64,000 bases of DNA from Hoylesella loescheii. GTDB taxonomy: Bacteria; Bacteroidota; Bacteroidia; Bacteroidales; Bacteroidaceae. Below the pieces are notes generated by a model, which was not told the DNA's origin, did no database searches, and saw nothing but the letters and a program-made list of their open reading frames with translations. Below, piece after piece: positions 46,237-53,965 of the stretch (position 1 is the stretch's first letter; the number at the start of each line of letters is the position of its first letter). The DNA is taken from the NCBI GenBank assembly GCA_021531755.1, contig JADYUK010000002.1:186001-250000 (forward strand). The letters run 5' to 3'. A program made the translations under genes and the position numbers.

Positions 46237-46600
46237 GGCTTCGCCTTCGTTTCCTCGTCAAGCCAAAGCGAGCAAGCTCTCTTTGGTCTTCTGGCTTAAC
46301 GAAAAGTTTGATAAATTCAGACGTTTTGACCTAGTCTTCTTCCTCCTTGCAAGGCATAGCACAAGCAAGCTTGGTCTCTGCTCTAGCTTCGTTCGTCAGT
46401 TCTCCACTCGGCATAGCGAGCAAGCTCTCTCTGCTCTCGCTTATCGAAAACGTTCTTAAAAGTGCGATTTCTCGCCAAGCCAAAGCGAGCAAGCTCTCTT
46501 TGGTCTTCTGGCTTAACGAAAACGTTGGCTTCGCCTTCGTTTCCTCGCCAAGCCAAAGTGAGCAAGCTCTCTTTGGTCTTCTGGCTTAACGAAAACGTTC
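46237..46600 (-). repeat. Array of palindromic CGTTTTCG repeats in the FMN operon leader
   Basis: At least four units: 46237-46306, 46319-46458 (diverged, composite), 46467-46526 and 46527-46600. On the reverse strand a unit begins CGTTTTCGTTAAGCC, contains the core CCAAAGAGAGCTTGCTC followed by GCTTTGG, and ends GGCGAGGAAACG. Outer arms CGTTTTC and GGAAACG pair, as do GCCA/TGGC, CCAAAG/CTTTGG and GAG/CTC around a CTTG loop, so each unit is one long imperfect hairpin. The array is between the operon promoter and the start codon. Confidence 0.85.
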
Positions 46601-46654
46601 AGTTAACTTTACATGGTATATGCACTTGTTGATTCATCCTTATGAGCGGTTTTT

Positions 46655-46686
46655 GCAAAGATACAGAAAAATAGCATTCGGCACAA
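46655..46686 (-). promoter_or_regulatory. Promoter of the FMN/flavin reductase operon
   Basis: TTG (46686-46684), 20-nt spacer, TATCTTTGC (46663-46655) on the reverse strand. It predicts a 5' UTR of about 430 nt made mostly of the repeat array. Confidence 0.65.
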
Positions 46687-46900
46687 GCGTGTTAAGGTTT
46701 TTTGGGGATTTTGTCACGCTTCTTAAATGTCGTTTTCATAGATGACATCGTACTGTTGCCATTCCCAGTCATCCGTATCCCCCAGTTATAAGCCCACACC
46801 GTCAGGCGTTATGATGCACATCCTCTGACTCTCAACCACCTTTTTCCCTCTGTATCAATCCTCTCCTTATAGTGTTATGGCAGGTATTGCATGAAAAAAA

Positions 46901-46925
46901 GGCGGCCACTCAATGAGCAGCCGCC
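46901..46925 (-). terminator. Terminator of the ferredoxin gene
   Basis: GGCGGC (46901-46906) and GCCGCC (46920-46925), with the reverse strand running into seven T after the stem. Confidence 0.85.
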
Positions 46926-46950
46926 TTTGTCTTTCAATGTGAGGAAAGTA

Positions 46951-47118
46951 TTATCCAAGGCTGATAGCCTCATTAGGACATACATCAGCACATGTACCAC
47001 ACTCTGTGCAGAGGTCTGGGTTGATAGAGTAGATATCGCCCTCAGAGATAGCCTCAGATGGGCACTCGCTAATACATGTACCGCAAGCGATACAATCCTC
47101 GCTAATAACGTAAGCCAT
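46951..47118 (-). CDS. 2[4Fe-4S] ferredoxin
   Basis: 55 residues, starting MAYVISEDCIACGTCISECP. Two classical clusters are visible: C-I-A-C-G-T-C-I-S-E-C-P and C-T-E-C-G-T-C-A-D-V-C-P, separated by a short acidic link. This is a clostridial-type bacterial ferredoxin, a soluble low-potential electron carrier. It has its own promoter (near 47222) and terminator, so it is monocistronic. Confidence 0.97.
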   Translation of the reverse strand: MAYVISEDCIACGTCISECPSEAISEGDIYSINPDLCTECGTCADVCPNEAISLG

Positions 47119-47221
47119 TTTGAATAGTGTTTTTATTGTTAATAATATAGTGTATTATCTTTTATAGTATTTGTGTTACGCCCTCTGCAAAAACTGACAT
47201 TAAGCGTCCTTTGTTCACATT

Positions 47222-47230
47222 GCAAAGGTA
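47222..47230 (-). promoter_or_regulatory. Probable -7 box of the ferredoxin gene
   Basis: TACCTTTGC on the reverse strand, about 105 nt before the start; no good TTG at -33. Confidence 0.5.
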
Positions 47231-47349
47231 GCAAGAATTATCGAAATACCTATAAATGGGTATGGCTTTTTTATGATTTTAACATTTGTGCATAGGTTTT
47301 AACCGACTGTAAGAAACTGTTGCCGAGAGGCTGTAAAGGCATCAGGGGC

Positions 47350-47503
47350 ACGTTTTCGATAAGTCAGATGAGCAGAGACCAAGCTTGCTTGGGCTATGCC
47401 ATGGAGAGAAAACGACTGTGTTTATACAAACGATTTCGTTAAGTCAAAAGACCAAAGAGAGCTTGCTCGCATTAGCTTGGCGAGAAATCGCACATTTAAG
47501 AAC
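47350..47503 (+). repeat. Two more units of the CGTTTTCG repeat
   Basis: Unit 1 (47350-47415) starts ACGTTTTCGATAAGTCAGA and ends GAGAGAAAACG; unit 2 (about 47431-47490) starts CGATTTCGTTAAGTC and ends GGCGAGAAATCG. Between them is the phrase GTGTTTATACAAA shared (reverse) with 28195-28211. Confidence 0.85.
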
Positions 47504-47540
47504 TTTTTTTTTGTGGTGGGGGAAAATAAATCAAATAGTG

Positions 47541-47573
47541 TTTGGGTATTATAAGAATACTAAGTATATTTGC
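47541..47573 (+). promoter_or_regulatory. Promoter of yaaA
   Basis: TTTG (47541-47544), 20-nt spacer, TATATTTGC (47565-47573). The leader before yaaA would be about 200 nt and contains only a weak small ORF. Confidence 0.65.
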
Positions 47574-47775
47574 AGCTGACATAACTATCCTCAATAATCC
47601 GCCTTGCCAGAATATGCCTGAAATCGGCATCACATTTATATATGTAAGGCGTTGTCGCTATAAGGGCAGCCATTCTAATTGCGTGAACGTGATAATATGC
47701 TGGATGTCAGGGGCACAACGAAAAAGACATGACAGCAGGCAAGGAGTAGTTGAGGCGTTGTAAACGCAAGATTAT

Positions 47776-48534
47776 ATGCAGATATTACTCGCAAACGCAA
47801 AGCTGATGCGCGATGCCACATCCTCATATCAGCTAAGTCAGCCTCTTTTCCAGGCACAGGCAAACGGCATTGCCACAGAGATGGCCACCAAAAGCACAGA
47901 AGAGATTGCCAGGATGCTCGGGTGCAGCACAGGCATAGCAAAGGAGAACTGGCTAAGGTTCCAGAATTATTTCTCTGCTTCACCCATGCCCGCCATAATG
48001 GCCTATAACGGTCAGGCATACAAGCACCTGAGGGCAGAGAGCCTGTCGCAGGAAGAACTTGACTTCAGTCAACACCATCTTTGGATAACCTGTTTCCTCT
48101 ATGGGATGCTGCGTCCGATGGATGCCGTCGTTCCTTATCGCATGGAACACAATGTCAGGCTCAAGGCCACAGGGGGGCAACCGTTAAGCCATTATTGGAG
48201 GGACAAGCTGACCGACAGACTGATAGAGAGTGTCCGTGAGGATGACGGCATACTGGTCCATCTCTCTACAGCCGAGTATGAGCAGTTGTTTGACTGGAGG
48301 AGGGTTTGTGAAGAGGTGAAGGTCATACAGCCACTGTTCTATGTCAGGCAAGAGAGAGGCATGAGAGTCCAGGCCGTATGGGCAAAAGCATGCCGTGGAG
48401 CAATGGTAAGACATATCTTAACGCATAGGGTCGATACGCCAGAGGCATTGCAGGAATTCTGCTACGAGGGATTCTCTTTCAGGCCCGATATCGGAGAGGA
48501 GCGTTTCCCTCACTTCGTCAGGGATGACAGATGA
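47776..48534 (+). CDS. yaaA: Peroxide stress protein YaaA (DUF328/UPF0246)
   Basis: 252 residues, the normal length. Features are ILLANAKLMRD at the start (a variant of the usual SPAK), YNGQAYKHLRAESLSQEELD, WITCFLYGMLRPMDAVVPYR and the C-terminal FCYEGFSFRPDIGEERFPHF. The family binds DNA and lowers free iron to limit peroxide damage in E. coli. It is alone on its strand with a clear promoter. Confidence 0.93.
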   Translation: MQILLANAKLMRDATSSYQLSQPLFQAQANGIATEMATKSTEEIARMLGCSTGIAKENWLRFQNYFSASPMPAIMAYNGQAYKHLRAESLSQEELDFSQHHLWITCFLYGMLRPMDAVVPYRMEHNVRLKATGGQPLSHYWRDKLTDRLIESVREDDGILVHLSTAEYEQLFDWRRVCEEVKVIQPLFYVRQERGMRVQAVWAKACRGAMVRHILTHRVDTPEALQEFCYEGFSFRPDIGEERFPHFVRDDR

Positions 48535-48709
48535 CACGCTCTATGCAGGTTCATTCTCAATGCCTGTTCTGATAAATTGAACTTTCAGATATCCAGATAC
48601 ATAATAACCACCACACGAGGAGCTTCGTGTGCGACAGGACATGGGGTGCATGTTGTCCCCAAAGTCAATGTCTGCCCTGCTCCCAAAACATAAAAACAAT
48701 CATACGAAC

Positions 48710-50347
48710 ATGAGACAGTTTGCCCTCACTCTCGCTGCGATGGCCATTTCCATCGCCACCTCAGCCCAAGATGCAGTAAGCGTCAAGACATCATATGGTA
48801 TATTGGAAGGCCTTGACATATCAGGCATAAAGACTTTCAAGGGAGTACCCTTCGCCGCTCCACCGACAGGTGATAACCGCTGGCGAGAGCCACAGCCTCT
48901 TCAGCCGTGGCAGGGTATAAGAGAATGTCATGATTATGCCCCAGACCCTATGCAGGAGCCAATCTTTGGGGATATGAATTTCGGAGCCGACTCCATTAGT
49001 GAGGACTGCCTGTATCTGAATATATGGACACCAGCGATAACAATGAACGAGAAGTTGCCTGTGCTCATATATTTCAATGGAGGCGGACTGATGGCTGGCA
49101 GCGGTAGCGAGCCCCGTTATGCGGGAATGGCCATGGCACGACGTGGCATGATATGTGTGACAGCCAACTACAGGGAGGGGATATTCGGGTTCTTCGCACA
49201 TCCAGAGCTGTCAAAGGAGACAGCATATAAAGGTTCCGGCAACTATGGGTTCCTTGACCAGCAGGCAGCCATCAGATGGGTACACGAGAATATCAGCCTT
49301 TTTGGAGGTGACCCCGAGCGCATTACAATAGCGGGAGAATCGGCCGGCTCCATGTCGGTTAGTGCGCTGATGGCTTCTCCACTGTCGCGAGGCCTGTTCG
49401 CCCAGGCCATCGGGTCGAGCGGCTCTGTCATTGCAGACAAGAGGGTGAAGAGTCTCGCTGAAGCTGAGAAAGCAGGTGTGGATATGATGAGGCGCATGGG
49501 GTATAAGAGTGTCAAGGAGATGCGCAAAGTGCCGGCAGAGGTGCTTATGAAGCAGGCAAATGTGAGAAATGTACCTGTATATAATATTGACAACCATTTC
49601 CTGACAGAACAGCCTTTTGCGACATATGCGGCAGGACGTCAGATGCGTGTTCCTCTCCTTGTAGGCGGCAACAGCCTTGAGATGTCCCCTGCCGCATACT
49701 TTGGCTACATCACGATGTCCGGAAGAGAGATAACCATGGAGGATATCGCAAAGACAGCAAGCGGCATGTTCGGAGATAATACTTACGAGATGCTGTCCCT
49801 TTATGGCATCACAGCTCCTGACGACATATACAAGCAGCCTGGCATAGACCTTTGCGGAGACCTTTTCCTCGCATACAGCACATGGAGATGGGGCAATATC
49901 CACAACGCTACAAGCGGTCAGCCTGTATACCGTTACCTTTACAGCCGTGAGCGCCCGAAGATGATGATTGAGGGAAAAGTGGCAGGCCTGGCAGGTGGTG
50001 TGAAGGACAAGACGGAGGCTGAGGAAGTCGTGGAGAATAAGATTCCGGAGATTCATGGCGCTGTCCACTCTGCTGATATAGAGTATGCTATGGGCAATCT
50101 GCCTACCAACCGCGTCTATGACTGGCAGCCAGAGGATTACATGGTGTCGGATATCTTCATGGGCTATTATGCTAACTTTGTCAAGACAGGCAATCCGAAT
50201 GGCATAGGATTGCCACAATGGTTACCCTTGGACAATAGTGACTCTCCAGGGTTTATGGTTATAGATGTCAAGACACGTATGGAAAAAGATGCAGGAGCAG
50301 AGCGACGCTACCGCCGTATGAATGAGATATTCACACCATGCCGGTAA
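48710..50347 (+). CDS. Type B carboxylesterase, secreted
   Basis: 545 residues from ATG 48710 (MRQFALTLAAMAISIATSAQ is the signal peptide). Typical features are FKGVPFAAPPTGDNRWREPQ, SEDCLYLNIWTP, the oxyanion hole in YFNGGGLMAGSG, and the nucleophile in IAGESAGSMSV (S211). The Asp/Glu and His complete the triad later (e.g. PEIHGAVHSADIEY). It hydrolyses esters, possibly plant or microbial acyl esters, in the periplasm or outside. The substrate is unknown. Confidence 0.93.
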   Translation: MRQFALTLAAMAISIATSAQDAVSVKTSYGILEGLDISGIKTFKGVPFAAPPTGDNRWREPQPLQPWQGIRECHDYAPDPMQEPIFGDMNFGADSISEDCLYLNIWTPAITMNEKLPVLIYFNGGGLMAGSGSEPRYAGMAMARRGMICVTANYREGIFGFFAHPELSKETAYKGSGNYGFLDQQAAIRWVHENISLFGGDPERITIAGESAGSMSVSALMASPLSRGLFAQAIGSSGSVIADKRVKSLAEAEKAGVDMMRRMGYKSVKEMRKVPAEVLMKQANVRNVPVYNIDNHFLTEQPFATYAAGRQMRVPLLVGGNSLEMSPAAYFGYITMSGREITMEDIAKTASGMFGDNTYEMLSLYGITAPDDIYKQPGIDLCGDLFLAYSTWRWGNIHNATSGQPVYRYLYSRERPKMMIEGKVAGLAGGVKDKTEAEEVVENKIPEIHGAVHSADIEYAMGNLPTNRVYDWQPEDYMVSDIFMGYYANFVKTGNPNGIGLPQWLPLDNSDSPGFMVIDVKTRMEKDAGAERRYRRMNEIFTPCR

Positions 50348-50437
50348 TGGCAATGAGGAGATAACAGCATATCCGTTAGCTGTCCAAAAAAATCTGCACA
50401 CCTGCTTCTCCGTTGGCGTCCGTCCTCCAGTTTATAC

Positions 50438-51667
50438 TCACCCCTCCATTTTGCGGCAAATGCTTTTCGCAACGACATACCCCATTGTCCATGCAGCTTG
50501 CAGGTTGAATCCACCTGTCACCGCATCGACATCCAACACTTCTCCTGCAAAATACAGACGGTTATGCTTGCGGCATTCCAGTGTCGAGGGGGTTATATTC
50601 TTCAAGTCCACTCCTCCGCACGTGACGAATTCATCTTTGAATCTGTTCCTTCCCGTTATTTCGAACGTGCTGTTTGTCATCCGTGCCGCCATGCGGTTAT
50701 AACTCTTCTTCCCCAGTTCAGCCCATCGGGTGTCGTGTCTTAGCCCGCATGTATCGAGGAGGAAGAGCCATAGGCGGTTGTTGAGGTGAGTAGGGAATAC
50801 ACTGGCGAGTTGTTTCTGTGGATTCTTCTCTGCAAAACTCTCGAGCATCTCTACGACTTCCCCTTCTCTCATGTCTCCGAACCAGTTGATTCCCACCTGT
50901 GCCTTGTAGTCACGTTCGGCAAGATGTCTTGCAGCATGTGATGACAGTTTAAGGACAGCTGGGCCGCTCAGTCCCCAATGTGTCACGAGGAGAGCCCCCT
51001 CAGCTTTTAGCTTTGTTCCGGTTATTGAGGCTGTCACGTGCTCCACGACTGTTCCCATAAGTTGTGTTATAGGATGCCCATTCTCGACGGATAGGCTGAA
51101 GAGCGACGGCACAGGACTCTGTATGTCCAGTCCGAGGGGGGCAAGCATTTCAAGCCCAGCCATACGCGGACTGCCCCCAGTGGCTATGACAACGGTATCT
51201 GCTGTGGCGTGCTGGCCGCAAATGAAATCTATGCGGTATGCGTCATCGCCATGCGTTATGGAGCTGACCTTGCGTGAGGTCTCTATCTTGACCCCTGACC
51301 CACGCATAAGTCTCAGCAAAGTGTTGACTATCTCCATCGCATCCTGCGAGACGGGGAAGACGCAATCATCCTCCTGTACGGTCAGCCGGACACCTGCTTC
51401 CTCAAACCATGCCATGGCGTCTGTATGGCTGAACTCTCTCAAGAGCCGTTTCATGAGTCTCGCACCACGTGGATAGACATCGTCGATGCTGTTGACTGAC
51501 CTGAACGAGTTTGTCAGATTACAGCGTCCGCCACCTGTCACAGCGACTTTTGCCAGAGGTTTCCGTCCGCCCTCATAGACACAGATGTCCGCTTCTGGCA
51601 TTCCGCGCTTAATGTTTATCGCTGCGAAACATCCCGCAGCGCCTGCTCCAATGATAGCTATTCTCAT
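50438..51667 (-). CDS. BaiN/HI0933 family flavoprotein (NAD(P)/FAD-dependent oxidoreductase)
   Basis: 409 residues. An FAD Rossmann motif opens the protein (IAIIGAGAAGCFAAINI), followed by KVAVTGGGRCNLTNS, a hallmark of this family, and TVVIATGGSPRMAGLEMLAP. The C-terminus carries TCGGVDLKNITPSTLE and GGFNLQAAWTMGYV. Related proteins include BaiN of bile-acid metabolism and the HI0933 family; the present substrate cannot be deduced. It converges with the carboxylesterase. Confidence 0.93.
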   Translation of the reverse strand: MRIAIIGAGAAGCFAAINIKRGMPEADICVYEGGRKPLAKVAVTGGGRCNLTNSFRSVNSIDDVYPRGARLMKRLLREFSHTDAMAWFEEAGVRLTVQEDDCVFPVSQDAMEIVNTLLRLMRGSGVKIETSRKVSSITHGDDAYRIDFICGQHATADTVVIATGGSPRMAGLEMLAPLGLDIQSPVPSLFSLSVENGHPITQLMGTVVEHVTASITGTKLKAEGALLVTHWGLSGPAVLKLSSHAARHLAERDYKAQVGINWFGDMREGEVVEMLESFAEKNPQKQLASVFPTHLNNRLWLFLLDTCGLRHDTRWAELGKKSYNRMAARMTNSTFEITGRNRFKDEFVTCGGVDLKNITPSTLECRKHNRLYFAGEVLDVDAVTGGFNLQAAWTMGYVVAKSICRKMEG

Positions 51668-51832
51668 GTTTTTTTGCAGTTATAGTTAGGTTGGTTCTAA
51701 ACACAACAGCTCGTTGTGCTGGACTTCAGCTTATGCGTTTCTCGCTTGATGAGCAAGCGGCATCATACGAACGATAGCCATGCTTTCTACCCCCCAGAGA
51801 CCAAGAAAGGTGTAGAACCTGCATAAAAACAA

Positions 51833-51871
51833 ATAATCGCAAACATTTGGACTTCAAACATTTGCGATTAT
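51833..51871 (-). terminator. Terminator after tRNA-Lys
   Basis: ATAATCGCAAA (51833-51843) pairs with TTTGCGATTAT (51861-51871); the reverse strand then reads TTGTTTTTATG. Confidence 0.7.
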
Positions 51872-51878
51872 CTATTTG

Positions 51879-51951
51879 TGACCCGCAAGGGGCTCGAACC
51901 CTTGACCCCAACATTAAAAGTGTTGTGCTCTACCAGCTGAGCTAGCGGGTC
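51879..51951 (-). tRNA. tRNA-Lys (anticodon TTT)
   Basis: 73 nt cloverleaf. The acceptor stem is GACCCGC/GCGGGTC with discriminator A, the anticodon loop CTTTTAA gives anticodon TTT, and the T arm contains GGTTCGAGCC. No CCA is encoded. A -7 box (TACCTTTGC) lies about 45 nt upstream at 52002-51994. Confidence 0.97.
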
Positions 51952-51993
51952 TCCAATTTGTGTATTACAGTTGCTTCTTACTCAAAAGCGACT

Positions 51994-52002
51994 GCAAAGG
52001 TA
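51994..52002 (-). promoter_or_regulatory. Probable -7 box of tRNA-Lys
   Basis: TACCTTTGC on the reverse strand; a TTG 22 nt further up (52027-52025) is a possible -33. Confidence 0.5.
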
Positions 52003-52349
52003 CTCATTTTTTCTTCAACAGAAGCAATAAGTCATACATTATTAATATATATTAACAATCTATCCCTCTCCCTTTGTCTTTCCCTCCCCCTTTGTCTGAC
52101 TCTCCCCTGTCTCTCATATCGTTATTTGCAGGATAGCTGTATGGGATAGGATGCCGGTGGCAGGAGTCTCTGGTATGAGGAGCCTCTGGTATATCTCCTG
52201 GAGTCCTTTACCCTTTGGTCCATATATCGCCCGTTTGCCATGGAGGCCTGACGATGGGGTAGGGCAGTATGTGCGGGTCAAGTCCATGTCGTGGACAGCA
52301 TCTCTGGCTCCGGCTATGAGGAGAGAAGTGTGCGCATGCCCTCCCCCTG
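52003..52349. other. Stretch between tRNA-Lys and lrgB without a gene
   Basis: It has CTTTGTCT/CTCCC pyrimidine-rich repeats at 52070-52110 and otherwise nothing that I can support. Confidence 0.4.
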
Positions 52350-53042
52350 TTATACTATCAGGCTTATCACTGTTGGGGTCAGCAAGGCTGTTAGTATGCC
52401 ATTCAGTGTCAGTCCGAGACTGGCGTATGCCCCGACAAACTCGTCACGGTCCATTGCAGCAGAGGCGCCCAAGGCGTGTGATGCAGCTCCCATCGACAGT
52501 CCTAAGGCCATGGGGTTGTTGACGTGGCCCACATAGAGAGTCTTGAATCCTATTATCGCTCCTGTCAGTCCCGTTATCACCACGATGGCTGCTGTCAGCG
52601 AGGGTATTCCGCCCAGAACCTGTGTCACTTCCATTGCAATAGGCGTGGTGACCGACTTGCTTGCGAGTGACATGACGACAGTGTCAGAAGCTCCCAGCAT
52701 CTTCGCGATAGCCACCACGCTGACAATGCCGACTATACATCCTACCATCTGCGACACCAGTATCGGGAGGAACTGTCGTTTGATTGAAGAGAGTTGCAGA
52801 TAGAGCGGTACGCCAAGAGCCACAACGGCCGGCTTCAGCCAGAATGCTATTAGGCTAGCACCTTTGTCGTATGTCTCGTAGGGTATGTCCATGGCGAGCA
52901 GGAAGATGATAATGACAGCTATCGCTATGAGTATAGGATTGAAAAGCACCCATCCAAGACGTCGCTGTATTGTCTTGGCGGCATAAAACACGCCAAATGT
53001 CAGGGCGAGCATAAAATATTCATTACAGAGTACAGTCTTCAT
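52350..53042 (-). CDS. lrgB: LrgB/CidB family membrane protein
   Basis: 230 residues from ATG 53042 (MKTVLCNEYFMLALTFGVFY). Multiple helices and the LrgB signatures are seen: PILIAIAVIIIFLLAMDIPY, then MSLASKSVTTPIAMEV and GLSMGAASHALGASAAM. The family acts with LrgA/CidA in holin-like control of murein hydrolases, or in metabolite export. It overlaps the upstream gene by 20 bp. Confidence 0.93.
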   Translation of the reverse strand: MKTVLCNEYFMLALTFGVFYAAKTIQRRLGWVLFNPILIAIAVIIIFLLAMDIPYETYDKGASLIAFWLKPAVVALGVPLYLQLSSIKRQFLPILVSQMVGCIVGIVSVVAIAKMLGASDTVVMSLASKSVTTPIAMEVTQVLGGIPSLTAAIVVITGLTGAIIGFKTLYVGHVNNPMALGLSMGAASHALGASAAMDRDEFVGAYASLGLTLNGILTALLTPTVISLIV

Positions 53043-53454
53043 ATTGCGTGTCCGGTTTTGATTCATTGGGTTCCCCCTCTACAACTTTCTTATTATGTAT
53101 TTTCTCACGCACCTTGTTCTCGCCCTTGCTCACAGCCTGATGTGTATGGCCTGTCACGAGCAGGACAATTATTGTGCTCAGGAGCGTTGCCAGCGTTATT
53201 GGCACGATTTCGGCATTTATAAGGTCGAAGTAGAGCATCAGCGCCACGCCTGGCGGCACGAAGAAGAATCCGAGATTAGCAATGAGGAAATCAGTCAGTC
53301 CACGCACCCATTCCAGCTTTACAACCTTGAGTTTCAGCAGTAGGGTTAGGAGAAGCATACCGATGATGCTTGCAGGAAGCTTCACGCCCGTAACATTGAC
53401 AATAATTTCGCCAAGGGCGAGGCATCCGAAAAGAATTAAACATTGTCTTACCAT
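53023..53454 (-). CDS. CidA/LrgA family holin-like membrane protein
   Basis: 143 residues from ATG 53454 (MVRQCLILFGCLALGEIIVN). Four helices are visible, with LPASIIGMLLLTLLL and ANLGFFFVPPGVALM, the latter a typical CidA/LrgA motif. A charged C-terminal tail of about 35 residues follows. It is the first gene of the cidA-lrgB pair; such small four-helix proteins are holin-like. The family assignment cannot separate CidA from LrgA. Confidence 0.9.
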   Translation of the reverse strand: MVRQCLILFGCLALGEIIVNVTGVKLPASIIGMLLLTLLLKLKVVKLEWVRGLTDFLIANLGFFFVPPGVALMLYFDLINAEIVPITLATLLSTIIVLLVTGHTHQAVSKGENKVREKIHNKKVVEGEPNESKPDTQYEDCTL

Positions 53455-53489
53455 ATTATCCTGAAAAAAATGTATTATGCTTACGCGGT

Positions 53490-53498
53490 GCAAAGTTA
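53490..53498 (-). promoter_or_regulatory. Probable -7 box of the cidA-lrgB pair
   Basis: TAACTTTGC on the reverse strand, about 36 nt before the start ATG; -33 element unclear. Confidence 0.4.
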
Positions 53499-53965
53499 GC
53501 AAATAATCGGCATATAGATTTATGTTTCGCGGATTATTTTTCGCCAATTTCCTATAATTATAAAGAATTCTCCCTTACCGTATCGTTTCAGCTACGGTTG
53601 CTGAAAAAAAATGTCTTGTCATGAAACCTTCAGTCATCATCCACGCATCAGACCTGGTGAACTGCCAGCTGCATAATACAAGCATGGCAGCTCTATGCCT
53701 TTATCCACAGGCGAGTCCGACAATCTGCCGTCTCCCGGACAGTGGGCTGGGCGATAAGCCTCCCACCACAGATTGGTCGAGCTCTCCACGTATAAGGCAC
53801 GGAGCCGCCATGTTTTTGTTCTTGTCTTTCATGCAGACTACAGCCTGGCACATAGTCTGCTGTGCCACCCATCAGCGGGCATCCACCTCGGTGATAGTCT
53901 GCTGCTGCCACCCGTCAGTGGGCATCCACCTCGGTGATAGTCTGCTGCCAGCCAAGTCTACCCTG
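53499..53965. other. Intergenic region with 43-bp tandem repeats
   Basis: The region holds about 2.3 copies of a 43-bp unit at 53853-53950 (words TAGTCTGCTG, GGGCATCCACCTCGG) and otherwise no gene. Frames crossing it run antisense into the pectinase. Confidence 0.6.

Noticed and set aside
46383..46589. Open frames of 60-80 codons inside the palindromic repeat array
   Set aside because: They are produced on both strands by the repeat itself and change with each unit; the DNA is explained by the repeat.
47542..47763. Small gene of 73 codons before yaaA
   Set aside because: It opens upstream of the predicted transcription start and reads Cys/Arg/Ser-rich with no pattern; probably leader sequence.
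49211..50218. 335-codon reverse frame
   Set aside because: Antisense to the carboxylesterase; Cys/His-rich and without any domain.
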